This document shows, piece by piece, positions 54,210-64,000 of a stretch of DNA of 64,000 nucleotides (positions are counted from its first letter, which is position 1; every line of letters starts with the position of its first letter). The notes under the pieces are model-generated. The model did not search any database. It saw only the letters and a program-made list of their open reading frames with translations, and was not told the origin of the DNA. The position numbers were made by a program, and so were the translations under genes. The stretch spans positions 930,001 to 994,000 of the forward strand of contig CP084614.1 in the NCBI GenBank assembly GCA_025917655.1, written 5' to 3'. The DNA is from Chlorella sorokiniana (Eukaryota; Chlorophyta; Trebouxiophyceae; Chlorellales; Chlorellaceae).

Positions 54210-55279
54210 ATGCCAGCGATGAAGGGCCCCCAAGCCATCGGCTGGTTCATGCTGACAGTCATCACCGCATCATGCGCACGCGCCTTGGCGGGAATGCTTG
54301 ACGCGTCACACAGGGACGACACGCGCAGCAGCATGCAGGGCTCTGGCCCGGCGCCAGCACCGCTGCCGGAGAGCCAGGCCCCTCTTCCGGCGCCTTCAGC
54401 ACCGTTGCCGCCCAGCCTATTGCCGGGCAATCATGCTGCGGTGCTGAACGGTACCCACGCAGGGGGTCACATGGGCCTGCCCGCCCGGTGTATATCGCAG
54501 GTGAGATCTTTGCGGGTTGCCCACAGCGGCGTAAAGGAGATCTTGGGAGGGGGTGCCTGTGGCCTGCCGGATTATGTTTTCTCGAGGGGGGCGGTCGCTG
54601 CGGTCCCTCCAATGCATGAACACCTGGCCCCAGGACCTGCTTCCACCGGTTGCGCACGCCACCAACGCGCAGCCGCGCTGCCCCTGCGCGCCCTGCAGTG
54701 CTGGTGGTGAGCCTGGTGGCGCTGGTGGCGGTGGCCGCCCTGACGGGCCTCCGGTACCGCGGCAGAGTGCTGGCGGCTGCACGCCAGGAGGCGCTGCGCC
54801 AGCGGCTGGAGCAGCAGCGGGCGGCGCGGCTGGCGGCGGCCACGGCCCAGGGCAAAACGGATCAAGCCCTGCGCCAGGTGCACATCCCGCCGCTCATCCT
54901 CCACCCAGACTCGTCGCTGCACCTGGGCTCGCCGCACGGCGGCGCAGCCGGCCTCCCAGGGGCGGCGGAGGGCGCCGCCGCCTGGGGCGGCCGCCACGGG
55001 TGCACCATGCTGGTGCAGGGGAGCGAGAGGGCCTTCAGCTCCGTCATCCTGTGGAGAGCATCTAGCGAGGCGGCGGGCAGCGACGGCAAGCAGCTGGCGG
55101 CTGCAGCGCGCGGCGAGGTGGCAGGGGCAGTGGACGCCACCAGTGCAGCAGGCAACGCGGCGACTTCTGCCGCTGCGGCTTCAGCAGTGGCGGCAGCAGC
55201 CTGCAGCCAGCAGCAGCAGCACGCCGAGGAGCGGCAGGCGGAAGGGCAGGCTGCGGGCAATGCCCAGCAGGCCGGGTAG
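54210..55279 (+). CDS. two-segment membrane protein, unknown
   Basis: Not recognised. Exon 1 (54210-54500, GTGAGA donor) gives MPAMKGPQAIGWFMLTVITA, which includes a hydrophobic signal-anchor-like segment (AIGWFMLTVITASCARAL). A Pro/Ser-rich stretch with one N-x-T site (NGT) follows. After an intron of about 190 bp a second hydrophobic span appears (VLVVSLVALVAVAALTGL), followed by a basic YRGRVLAAARQEALRQRLEQ and a Gln/Arg amphipathic helix. Next come LRQVHIPPLILHPDSSLHL and an Ala/Gln-rich tail ending GNAQQAG. The overall look is a type II or hairpin membrane protein with a cytosolic helical tail. The exact splice acceptor and whether exons upstream of 54210 belong here are not settled. No relative comes to mind, so the function is left blank. 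Confidence 0.5.
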
Positions 55280-55734
55280 ACCCGCGGAGGCAGCTGCAGC
55301 AGGGGAGCCAGCTTACCATGCCATTGCTCAGCTGGTGGGCTGCTCAAACTGCTTGCACAAGGCCAACACCATACCTCACTACCTCAACATATTGCTTGGA
55401 TACGTGGCATTGTCTTTACTCCCATTTCCTGGTTGACCAGAGATCCGGTTTCCCTGCATTTTCTCTTGCAAGCACTGCGCGTTGCTTTCCAGCCATCCTT
55501 GAACCCGCTCTCCAGCTCGGCAACAACCCGACCCGGCCAACACCTGGCCCTGAACGCCTCAGCACCGCCTCTCCCAGGCCTTCATAGCGCTGCCAGCCCG
55601 GCATGCGTCATCTCAACCAACATCTGCCGCCCAGCGATTGGTTGTTTACACACGACCGGAGCGCGAGGAGGCAGAAGGGGTGACAGATGCGCGGCTCGGC
55701 GGCGGCCGTGCGTGCTGCGTGGGGTGGGGGCTGC
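55280..55734. other. convergent spacer with TGTAA of eL8
   Basis: About 455 bp lie between the membrane-protein stop (+) and the eL8 stop (-). TTACA at 55646-55650 reads TGTAA on the minus strand, about 85 bases after the eL8 stop, the expected poly(A)-signal distance. No exon is seen. Confidence 0.5.
55646..55650 (-). terminator. TGTAA poly(A) signal of eL8
   Basis: This is a green-algal type signal in the correct orientation, about 85 bases downstream of the ribosomal protein stop codon. Confidence 0.55.
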
Positions 55735-57899
55735 TCACGCGCGCGCGTCCTTGGCCAGCGCCTTCTCCCGCTTGCGCTGGGCGGCCTGGCTCTTGGGGCC
55801 CATGATGCCGCCGCCCAGCTGACGCGGGGACCGTCGTTGTACATGGTCTGCGGGGCAGGCGGGACGGGGGAGACAGAGTGAGTCAAAGCCAGGGCACCGT
55901 GCAATCGCCGACGGCTGGGTGTCGCTGCCGTCGGCGGCCACACCCAGCAGGACGCGGGCAATGGCCAGGCGGGGCTGGCCGCGGAGCAGCCTCAGCCCAG
56001 CCGACGCGTGGCCCCCTAGAAAAACAAAGGCCACAGCCAGCCACGGTGCCCCTGCACCACCGCCACCACACACTCCCGCCCACCCACCTTGAAGGACTCG
56101 ACCAGCTTGGCAAACTCGCGCTGGTCCTCGTTCTTCACCGCCGTCAGCGCCAGCGCGGTCGCCGTCTTCTTGTGCACCACGGTGCCCAGCCGCGCCTTGC
56201 CCTTGACGATGCAGTAGGGCACCCCCATCTTCTTGCACAGCGCGGGCAGCCAGACGACGAGCTCGATGGGGTCCACGTCGTGCGCAATCACCACGCACTG
56301 CGCCTTGCCGCTCTCCACCAGCTGCGTGATGTGGTTGATGCCGTACTTGACCACCACCGGCTTCTTGCTCTCAACCTCCTGGCCTGCGGGGAGGGGCAGG
56401 CAGGCAGGCAGGGGAGGGGCGCGGTGGGTGGACGGTGCAAGTGGAGAAAAGTCAACGGTGGGCACATCTGCTGTGTGGCGGGCCAGCTCCTGGGCCCCAA
56501 GCAGGCTCCCGGGAGGCTATGAGCAGGCTCGCATGCGCGCTAGCTGCTGCGCACAGCGAGCGTGCAGCGCAGGAGGGCGGCGCTGCTGCTGCTGCGGCGG
56601 CTCTGCTCACCGGCCTCGCGGGCCTGCGCCGCCTTGAGCAGGCGCTCCTTCTTGGCGGCCTTGTCCTCCGGACGGTACTTGAGCAGCAGCTTGAACAGCG
56701 TCTCGGCCATGTTCTTGTCCAGGGTGCGGGTGAAGCGGTTGAGCGCCGGGGGCACCTGCGGGGCGGGCGGCGGCGGCGCGGCAGCGGGTCGGCCAGGGAG
56801 CAACGCGGGCAGCAACGCGCCGCGTGGTGCAAGCTCCAGGGGCAATTAAACGCCTTTGCGCTGCGACATGCCGCCGCGTCGGCAGCTGCTGCCCGCCGAC
56901 CGCGGCGGTAGAGTGGTGCTGGCGTTGCCGGGCAGGGCCAGGGAGCCAGTAGCGCCGCTGGTGCTGGCAGCAAGACCATCCCATTCCCCATCTGCGGCTG
57001 CCGCCCAACGCAAAGCCGCCTGAGCTGCTGGCTGATGTGCTGCCGGCTTCCCCCCCCTCCCGCTGCGCGCCAACTGCTGTTGTCTCGCCGCCGCCCCACG
57101 CTGCATCAGACTCGCCGGCTGGGTCCCCTTGCCGCCGCAGACTGCTGCCCCATCGCCCACACGCTGAGGTTTGATGGCAGGCATGCTGCAGCATGCAGGC
57201 AGGCTGCTGGGAGTGCAGGCTGGGCCGCGCGTGGCGCCCCACCTTCAGGCGCTGGTTCAGCACACGCCGCTGCCGCTGGATGCGCACATACTTGGGCCAC
57301 TTCACAAAGCGGTGCATGTCGCGCTTCGGCGGCAGGTCGCCGCCGATGCCTGCGAGCAGGAGGCGGGCGACAACGCGCGCAGCAAAGGTAAAGCAGGTAC
57401 CGGAGTGGCAGCCGCTCACACCATTGGGCCCAGCCTTTGCACAGCCGGCTGCGTGTGGGGGCAGCGCCGATAGGTGCGCGCTGCCCTTTCAAGTGACCTT
57501 GCCGCCTGCAACAGCAACAGCAACATGGGCAGCAGCAACGGTGTGCCCCCAACAGCGACGCACCGAAGGTCTTCGTCCGCTTCTCATAGAGCGGGTTCAC
57601 AGGCTTGGCGGGGGCCGCCGCCTTCTTCACGGCGGACGGCGCCGCCGCCACCTTCTTGCCCTTGGGTGCCTGCAGGCGCAACAAAGTAGGTGCGCTCAGC
57701 GCGGGGCCGGCCAGGCGGGCAGCATGCCATCGGGCAGCTTGTGGGGTTGCTGGGGCCGGGCTGAATCCTTGTAGACATTCGCTGGTCAAAGTGGCGGCCC
57801 AAGGCGAGGCCCACAGCCTCCAGCGTGCCGACTGCCCATGCAAGCCACTGTCGCTGCATGTGTGGGCGTCGGCCGATTGCACGCCGAAGGACTCACCAT
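55735..57899 (-). CDS. RPL7A: 60S ribosomal protein eL8 (L7a)
   Basis: This is a component of the large cytosolic ribosomal subunit. The first coding exon is just the ATG at 57897-57899 followed by GTGAGT, a common layout in ribosomal protein genes. The second starts at 57669: [33 protein letters not shown]. Then [76 protein letters not shown], and the L7Ae RNA-binding domain [80 protein letters not shown]. The C-terminal signature [19 protein letters not shown] appears only after allowing for one G missing in the run at 55814-55816. Every other eukaryotic eL8 I know has W-GGG-I-(L/M)-G here, which makes this the clearest one-base assembly error in the window. The gene diverges from the U2B'' gene over 215 bp. 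Confidence 0.97.
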
Positions 57900-58114
57900 T
57901 TCACACCTCAGGCAAGCTGGGAAAGGACAGGGGCAGGCAAGGCCCGCCTCTTTGGCCCCCTGCCTCGTCCCTGGCGGGCAACTTTGCAAACGTGGCATGT
58001 CGCGGTTTCAAGGGGACGGCTGCCGAGTTTACCGTCGCCTCTCGTTGCCAGACGCACATCGATTATCTTCAGGCACATCGAAGCACTCCATCGCTTTGAT
58101 TTCCCGCAGACACG
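57900..58114. promoter_or_regulatory. bidirectional promoter, eL8 / U2B''
   Basis: These 215 bp lie between divergent ATGs of two highly expressed housekeeping genes (ribosome and spliceosome). Both 5'UTRs and promoters must be shared or interleaved here. Confidence 0.6.
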
Positions 58115-59433
58115 ATGGACATCGCACCAAACCAAACGTTGTTCGTCTCAAACCTTCAAATCAACATCAGAAAGCATGGTGAGGCCGCTATATGGCATCG
58201 CTGCCGCCCAAGCTCCAGCGGCCGATCCATCTTTGCTCTTTGCTTGCGCTGTGTGGGTCAGCTGGGGTCCAGTAACGTGACTCGTGCATATAAGAAACTA
58301 CTCAACGCGGATTAAGCCTGCCCAGGGCTGTGATGCTCCAGCTGCCGGCGCCTGCCCCGCCCTGCCTTTGTCGACCTACTTGCTGCTCCCTGTGCAGAGC
58401 TGAAGAAGATCTTGTATGCACTGTTTGGGCAGTTTGGAAAGATTGTAGATGTTGTAGCAATGCGGTCGGACAAGCTTCGGGGGCAGGTGTGTGCAAGCTC
58501 TTGACGCAGCGTCAGCAAGATGCTTGCTCATCGCCACCGTTTATGGCCGACGCTTGCCACCCTGGACTGCTTTTGCAGGCATGGATTGTATTCGCAGACA
58601 TCGCAGCAGCCACAACAGCCTTGCGCAGCATGCAGGATTTCCCCTTCTTTGATAGGCCACTGGTGAGGCCCATGCTGCCGCTGCTCTTTCGTCTGCACTG
58701 CGTGCTGTTCCATCAGACCGGCCTGTTGCCCGTCAGCTTGGCTGGCAGCCTGGCAGCAAGGCGTGGCTGCCCCGACTGTTCTGCGACGGCTGCCCTGACA
58801 TTACGCTTTGCAACCCTGTGCATCGCAGCGCGTTAGCTTCGCCAAGTCGGTGTCCAATGCTGTGGCGACAAAGAAGGGCGGCAAGGCAGCAAAGGGCAAG
58901 CCGCCCAAGGCGCCTGCGGCAGCAGCAGGCGGCGATGCGGCAGCAGCGAAAGCCAAGCAGCCAGCGGATGCAGCTGGGGCGGGCAAAGCGGCAGCGGCAG
59001 TGGATGTGGGCACGCCCAACCCCAAGCTCTTCATTGAGAACCTGCCTTCTGCGACGACGGCCGCGATGCTGGAGATGCTGTTCCAGCAGTTCCCAGGTGT
59101 GTGCGCTCGCCGGCTCTGGCTGGCCTCGCTGCAGCAGCGTAACACACATGTCACTGCCTTCTCAGCTTGCTTGGCCGCCACATGTCTTGCTGCTGCACCT
59201 CATCATCACGGCATTGCCCTCACTTACGCACATCGGGGCTAGCTTTGTTCTGACAGTCACACTCGCTTGCTCATCTCTGCGCAGGCTGCAAGGAGGTGAC
59301 GATGGTGGAGGCCAAGCCGGGCATCGCGTTTGTCGAGTTTGAGAAGGAGATGCAGGCAACGGTGGCGCTCACCGGCCTGCAGGGCTTCAAAATCACGCCG
59401 CAGAACGCGATGAGGATCACATACAGCAAGTGA
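58115..59433 (+). CDS. U2 snRNP B'' / U1A-like spliceosomal protein
   Basis: This is an snRNA-binding protein with two RRMs. Five exons join in phase (58115-58178, 58398-58495, 58579-58662, 58829-59096, 59285-59433) to give 220 residues, close to the usual 225-280. RRM1: [81 protein letters not shown] Lys/Ala-rich linker follows ([17 protein letters not shown]). RRM2: [75 protein letters not shown]. Plants and algae often have one protein that can bind both U1 and U2 snRNA stem-loops, so U1A versus U2B'' cannot be separated here. RNP2 LFVSNL and RNP1 RGQAWIVF are intact. No frame problems. Confidence 0.96.
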
Positions 59434-59980
59434 TGCCCCCTGCCGCCACCTGTTTGGCGCGGCCGAGCGCCGCCGGCAGAGGTGCCTGGCTCTCCACCTG
59501 AGGCAGGCTGCCTTCCGACCACCGCCAGCTGCGCCTTGTGACTGCTGTGTTTTTATGCTGACCCCCACCGCTGTACGTCCACGCTTTCCTCAGCACTGCG
59601 CCCATGCTGGCATGTGATACTCGCTCCACGGACTGATGCAGGGCGCGCTCTAGAACAGTGCTGCTGCTGGGCTGCCTGGCTGCCAGGGAACAACCGGTGC
59701 TGGTCCTTGCCCGGTGCAGCGTGTTTAGGGTCCTCGGATTGCAACCTGCAATCCGGTGTTTGAAACTGTTGATTGCAAGAACACCTCTGCACATCATCAT
59801 TATAAAATGCCCAGCACCGGCCGCTTGGATCCTCGACGGGCGCCAGCAAGGACGCATCGGGCAGGCAAGCTGCTGGGCGGCCAGCATGCCCCAACCTGGC
59901 ATCGCGGTGCATCGCGGCTTCTAACGAGCTTGTATGTTATTGTACTATCACAATGGGGTGGCCGTAGGGATCCGGCGGCA
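59434..59980. promoter_or_regulatory. U2B'' 3'UTR and DUF218-gene promoter
   Basis: About 550 bp of lower-GC sequence lie between two plus-strand genes. An open frame enters from 59756 in phase with the next gene but lacks coding character, so I start that gene at ATG 59981. Confidence 0.45.
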
Positions 59981-62157
59981 ATGTTGCCGAACTATCAAAA
60001 AGCTGGGGGCTTGCGCACGGATGCAGATGACATTAACTCACGTCTGGCAGGCCCACTCATGCAAATTCGCAAGAAGAATGAGGGAAGCCCACAACCCGTT
60101 GGTTTTTGTTTATTGACTGTCGCTTGTTGCCTGCTGCTGGTGTTTCAGGTGCGCGCTCGAGTGCCATCTCGATCTTCACGGTGCATGATCGCCGTTGGCA
60201 GCCCGCCTTGTCGCCGGTCCTGTCCTCCCGGCGCTGCCCGCCGCCCTTCCCTCTTTGAGAGCCAACGATGCATTGTTCCTTCTGCCGCCCTTTCCAGCTG
60301 TGGTTCAGCCTGAGGACGGGGCCAGGAAGCAGTGCCGCAGCCGGTGGCATCAGTCGCGGCCAGCGGCGCGCTTTGACCGCAGCGCGGCGGGCAGGGCGGG
60401 GGCGGGCATGCGCACGCCGCGCAGCTTCCCGGCGCCCCACCTGCGGAACCTGGTGCTGGTGGCCTGTCACTCGGTCTACACGGGCCTGGACTTCCACGAG
60501 ACCGAGGAGAAGAGCTCATGGTTCCTGCTGGACTACCAAAAGGTGCGTGTCTGGCGGCAGGGGCGGGCATGGGTGCTGGGCGGCGGGCGGCACAGATGGT
60601 GTGGGGCCCCGTGTTAAAGCGCCGCCATGCGTGGGCTTTTCCTGTCAAACCAGCCCCTCCAGCCACACTCCCACACACCCGAACAACCCTTCAACAAGGA
60701 TCCATGCTTCCATCCAAACGTTCCTTTGGCCTTCTGCTGTGCCGAGCAAGAGCCAGCCCGCCCTGCTTGCTTGCCAAGTCTGCCGGCTGCTGCGTGCAGG
60801 AGGTGCCGGGGCAGACGCACTCGTTCGTGGAGCACATCCAGCTCGGGGTGCGGGAGGCAGCGGCAGACCCGGAAGCCCTGCTGCTGTTCAGCGGCGGCAA
60901 GACGCGGCGGTGAGGGGCAGCGCAGCCGCCTGCTGTGCCGTTGGGGCCCCGAGCATTGCGCGGCGCGCCAACGATGCTGCATCTCGCGCTGCAGGCCTGG
61001 CAGCGATGCGTGCTGCTCCTCCAAATACTTGCTGCTGCCTGCAAGCGACTCGTGGGTCGGTGCGCCGCTGTGGCTGCAGGGATGCGGGGCCCCGCGCTGA
61101 GGGCGAGGGCTACTGGCTGGTGGCGGAGGCGGCGGGATGGTACGGCGCGGAAGGCGTGCGGGACCGAGCCTTCACAGAGGCGAGCCGCCCGCCGCCGCTG
61201 CCTCTTCCCAACACACACTTACACATAGAACCACGCACCCTCATACATGCACGCATCCCGCTCCTGCTACCATCCCCCCATCTGGCCCCGCAGGACCGCG
61301 CGCGCGACAGCTTTGAGAACCTGCTGTTCAGCCTGTGCCGCTTCTACGAGCTGACGGGGCGCTACCCCGACTCCCTCACCCTGGTGGGCTACGAGTTCAA
61401 GCGCCGCCGCTTCTCGCAGCTGCACCGCGCCGCGCTGCGGCTGCCGCAGGAGGCGTTCCGTTACGAGGGCACCCCTGCGCTGAACTCGGCCGCGCTGCAG
61501 GTGTGTGTGTGTGTGGGCGGGGGGGGTGCGTCCGTCGCTGGGTGCATGCCGGGGGGGCACAGAGCGACTCATCCACAGCCTGGTTTCAGCTTGAGCAGCC
61601 ACAGAACCATCCTCAGAAACACCTTGGGAAACACCGCGGCGCTCAGCAGTGCCAGGGTGTGCGCATGCCCGCTGCTGCCGGAGGCCTTGCCCACCGAGGA
61701 GGGCAGAGTGCGGTGTCAAAGGAATGGGGTGGAGGTCTGCAGGAAAGGCGGCACACTGCTCAGCTGAGCGCGGTGTGTGCCGGCATGCGGCGCAGGGTGA
61801 GGAGGCCACGGCGGCGGCGTTTGAGGCAGACCCCTACGGCTGCGGCCCCCAGCTGGCGGCCAAGCGGCAGCAGCGCGACCCCTTCGCGGCGGGAGGCTAC
61901 ACAGGGGACAGGCGCGTCGCGCGGAAGCTGCCCGGCCCGCTTGCAGCTGCTGCGGGGCTGCGCGCGGTGTGGGCCGGCCCACTAGCGATGCGTTGCCCCG
62001 CGTGCAGACTGGGCTCCCTGCAGGGGCAACTCCTCTCGCAAACCTGCCCTGTGCCCTCCCGTCCGCCGCCCGCAGGTGCCCAGACCTCGCTGAGCTGCTG
62101 CAGCACTGTGGACCCGACATTTACGACGGCCCTCTGCCCTGGGACGGCACTGTTTGA
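59981..62157 (+). CDS. DUF218 (YdcF-like) membrane-anchored protein
   Basis: This is a widely conserved eukaryotic protein of unknown function with a DUF218 fold. ATG 59981 gives MLPNYQKAGGLRTDADDINS, RLAGPLMQIRKKNEG and one membrane span FCLLTVACCLLLVFQ; the rest should be lumenal. Blocks: VVQPEDGARKQCRSRWHQS, HLRNLVLVACHSVYTGLDFH, EKSSWFLLDYQK, EVPGQTHSFVEHIQLGVREA, EALLLFSGGKTRR, GEGYWLVAEAAGWYGAEGVR, DRAFTE, DRARDSFENLLFSLCRFYEL, TGRYPDSLTLVGYEFKRRRF, LHRAALRLPQEAFRYEGTPA, FEADPYGCGPQLAAKRQQRD, PFAAGGYTG, CPDLAELLQHCGPDIYDG, PLPWDGTV. The SGG-K/Q-TR and RDSFENLLFS motifs are diagnostic. The exon ending DRAFTE uses a GC donor (GCGAGC). TGTAA lies at 62307-62311. Relatives are often ER or mitochondrial; nothing here decides. 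Confidence 0.87.
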
Positions 62158-62306
62158 CGGCACCGGGCGGCGGTCTGGCTGCTCCAGCACATTCACACCT
62201 CGCCCGCGCCTCTGGCCACCCTGCTACACCTGCCTCCCTCGCACACTGTCGTTCAAACTGTCATCAATTGACATTTTTACTTTGATGTCCGTTTCTGTAT
62301 GTTGCC

Positions 62307-62311
62307 TGTAA
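62307..62311 (+). terminator. TGTAA poly(A) signal (DUF218 gene)
   Basis: This lies about 150 bases after the stop, at the expected distance, in an AT-rich tail. The minus gene has its own TGTAA (62336-62340 reversed) only a few bases away, so the two 3' ends interlock. Confidence 0.6.
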
Positions 62312-62335
62312 TATATACTTGTATGGTAAGAAACA

Positions 62336-62340
62336 TTACA
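62336..62340 (-). terminator. TGTAA motif after SCCPDH-like gene
   Basis: On the minus strand this pentamer lies four bases after the stop codon of the saccharopine dehydrogenase-like gene. It is close to the stop, so it is tentative. Confidence 0.4.
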
Positions 62341-62343
62341 TTC

Positions 62344-64000
62344 TCACTGCACAGCCGCTGACTCCACGCGCTCAAAGGCGATGCCCCGGGAGCGCAGGCG
62401 GTCGATGCAGGAGGTGCGCCGCAGCAGCGTGGCGGGCGTGTGCACCCCGGCTGCGGCAGGCGCTCCGGCTCCTCCAGCAGCGTGATGGCGGCCTGGTGGG
62501 CAAGCAGGCGGGGGATGGGGGCACATGGTGCTGACATTGACAGCGGGGCCAGCCGGAGTGTGGGCGATGGCGAGGCAGGCCCAGCCGGCTTGCAGTCGCA
62601 GCCCGTATGCAGCCTCCCAAGCATATCTGCCCTGCGCGGCCCACCTGCACCACAAAGATGGAGCAGGCCAGGTAGGCGGGCTCCGGCCCGCTCACACGCG
62701 TCACCACCCGCACGTCCGGCGCCTGGTCGGCCGTTTCTGGCGCGCCTGCAGGGATGGGCGGGGAAGAAGTGCGTATGGGGCGTGCGTGTGTGCTGGGGGC
62801 AGGGGGGCCGCGGGGCAGAAAACTGTTGAAACTCTGGGGAGGCTGGAAAAAGGGGGCGCGGCGCCTTGCGGGTGAAGCAGGTGCGCTGGAGGCCTGCAAG
62901 GAGGCGCGGGGCCCGCTCCCCACCCTTGCTGTAGCCCGACGCGATCGTGGTGAAGGTGAAGGAGGCCTCGGCCAGCTGCTGCTCGGTGGGGCCCTCATGC
63001 GAGAACAGGCCGTAGGTGAAGAGGCCGGGGTAGCGCAGCAGCAGCGAGCGGCCCCAGGGGCGGCCCGCCAGGAACTGAAACGCCGCTCCAAAGCCCTGCC
63101 ACCTGCGGCCGCGGCAGGGCAAGTGGGCGTGTTGCTGGGAGTGGCAGGCAAGGACGCCGAGGGCACTGCGGCGGTGTAACAGCCTGCCCGACAAGCAGCC
63201 ACTGCCATGCCCTTGGCTTGGGTAGCGGCCCCCACGGCTGCATGCTGCCTCCGTGACTGCCAGGCATGCCCGGGAAGGCACAGCGCTCACAGCGTGGTGT
63301 AGTACCGCGACGGCACTGTGAACACAATCTTGACGTGGGCCGCCGGCTCGCCCGCACGCACGCGCGCCACCATGCTGCGGCGCAGCACCGATGGGTCGGC
63401 GCCTGCGGGCAAGGCAGGGGCGAGCAGGCGGCCTGAACACACTAGGTGAGGGCATAGCAGTTGGCAGCAAGGGCCAAACACAAAGCCGGCAGATGGGCGG
63501 GTAGGTGCCGGGGTGGGCAGCAAGGCGAACAGCAGCCCGTCCCACCCATGAAGGGGAAGGTGTAAGCGTTGAAGCGGGGTCAAACACGCCTGCGCCTGCA
63601 GGCCGCGGCTTGGGGCCCGGCACTTGAAGGTCCACCTTGCCTCGCTTCTACGGCCCGGGAAGGAAGGCGGCCGGGTCAGGTGCTGCGCGCGGTGGCGGCG
63701 GCCTGATTGGCGGGGCTGAAAGACGCCGCCCACCCCCATCCCTCCGCCCCCCCGCCAACCTGCTCCGCCTCCTTCCTCAGCCGGCGCAGGTCGCCCGCAT
63801 GCGCAAAGCCGTGCACCGCCGACTCGTACGTTGGGAAGTGCCTGGGGGCAGCGGGAGGGCAGGACAGCAAAGTGGCGGCTCCCCGCTTGCTTTCCCGCAC
63901 CACAATTCGGAGCGTGCAGCCGCGTCACTTCACCATGCCAGTCCCCCGCGCCCGCCCCGCCCTCCCTTATATCGCTCACACGCAGTAGCCGCTGGGCCCG
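62344..64000 (-). CDS. SCCPDH: saccharopine dehydrogenase-like oxidoreductase, partial
   Basis: This is the C-terminal part of a protein of the SCCPDH/trans-acting enoyl reductase type. The N-terminal Rossmann part lies beyond the right edge. Visible in order (minus sense): APRHFPTYESAVHGFAHAGD, LRRLRKEAEQ, GADPSVLRRSMVARVRAGEP, AHVKIVFTVPSRYYTTL, WQGFGAAFQFLAGRPWGRSL, LLRYPGLFTYGLFSHEGPTE, QQLAEASFTFTTIASGYSKG, ETADQAPDVRVVTRVSGPEP, AYLACSIFVVQ, AAITLLEEPERLPQPG, VHTPATLLRRTSCIDRLRSR, GIAFERVESAAVQ. Human SCCPDH aligns by eye block for block (GPTQKQIDAASFTLTFFGQG; GPEAGYVAT). One base is missing in the run at 62445-62448 (G-V-H-T is expected after P). In animals it is a lipid-droplet protein; the role in algae is unknown. 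Confidence 0.88.

Noticed and set aside
15586-62448. Pseudogene calls for the frameshifted genes
   Set aside because: The breaks are all one-base losses in short runs within otherwise conserved essential genes such as eL8, with no other decay. Assembly error explains them better.
1-64000. Transposons, retroelements, tRNA or rRNA genes
   Set aside because: I looked for reverse transcriptase, integrase or transposase motifs, terminal repeats, and cloverleaf-like sequences and saw none that I could support. A tRNA search program was not available to me.

Overview
The window looks like nuclear DNA of a green alga, most likely a coccoid trebouxiophyte of the Chlorella type (Chlorella, Micractinium or Auxenochlorella). 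This rests on several signs: very high GC; many short coding exons separated by GT-AG introns with TGCAG-like acceptors; plastid transit peptides; TGTAA poly(A) signals of the green-algal kind; and plant-like families (kinesin-12, GARP factor, germin-like cupin). There are no operons, bacterial genes, viral genes or recognisable transposable elements. The lineage call is inference. The gene families are read from motifs.

Layout, left to right. 0-11 kb: kinesin-12 (+), a small secreted protein (+), a plastid SRPBCC protein (-) and a 109-residue two-exon protein (-). 11-24 kb: a GARP transcription factor (+), a glyoxalase/VOC protein (-), the GPI-transamidase subunit PIG-S (+) and a large XRN-type 5'-3' exoribonuclease (-), which converges on PIG-S. 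24-34 kb: signal peptidase SEC11 (+), the ribosome-assembly factor ESF2/ABT1 (+), a BTB-MATH protein (+), a Gfo/Idh/MocA oxidoreductase (-) and a plastid methyltransferase-like membrane protein (-). 34-48 kb: a helical-bundle/coiled-coil protein (+), an unrecognised protein (-), malonyl-CoA decarboxylase (-), a germin-like cupin (-) and free methionine-(R)-sulfoxide reductase (+). 48-55 kb: a large thylakoid-targeted repeat protein (-) and a two-segment membrane protein (+). 55-64 kb: ribosomal protein eL8 (-), U2B''/U1A (+), a DUF218 membrane protein (+) and the C-terminal part of a saccharopine dehydrogenase-like oxidoreductase (-) that runs off the right edge.

The genes do not form one pathway; this is an ordinary housekeeping stretch. 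Several neighbours are divergent pairs sharing promoters of about 210-460 bp (XRN/SEC11, eL8/U2B'', methyltransferase/helical-bundle protein, germin-like/fRMsr). Many otherwise intact conserved genes change reading frame by one base, nearly always where a G or C run is one base too short. This is best read as base-calling error in the source assembly, not as pseudogenes.

The most novel item is the repeat protein at 48.5-53.1 kb. It has a two-part plastid/thylakoid targeting sequence, one predicted membrane span, six 16-residue Ala-rich repeats and about a dozen spaced copies of a short motif like [KR]-Y-D-P-L-x-x-L-L. Its architecture would suit a thylakoid-anchored multivalent scaffold, but its function is unknown.
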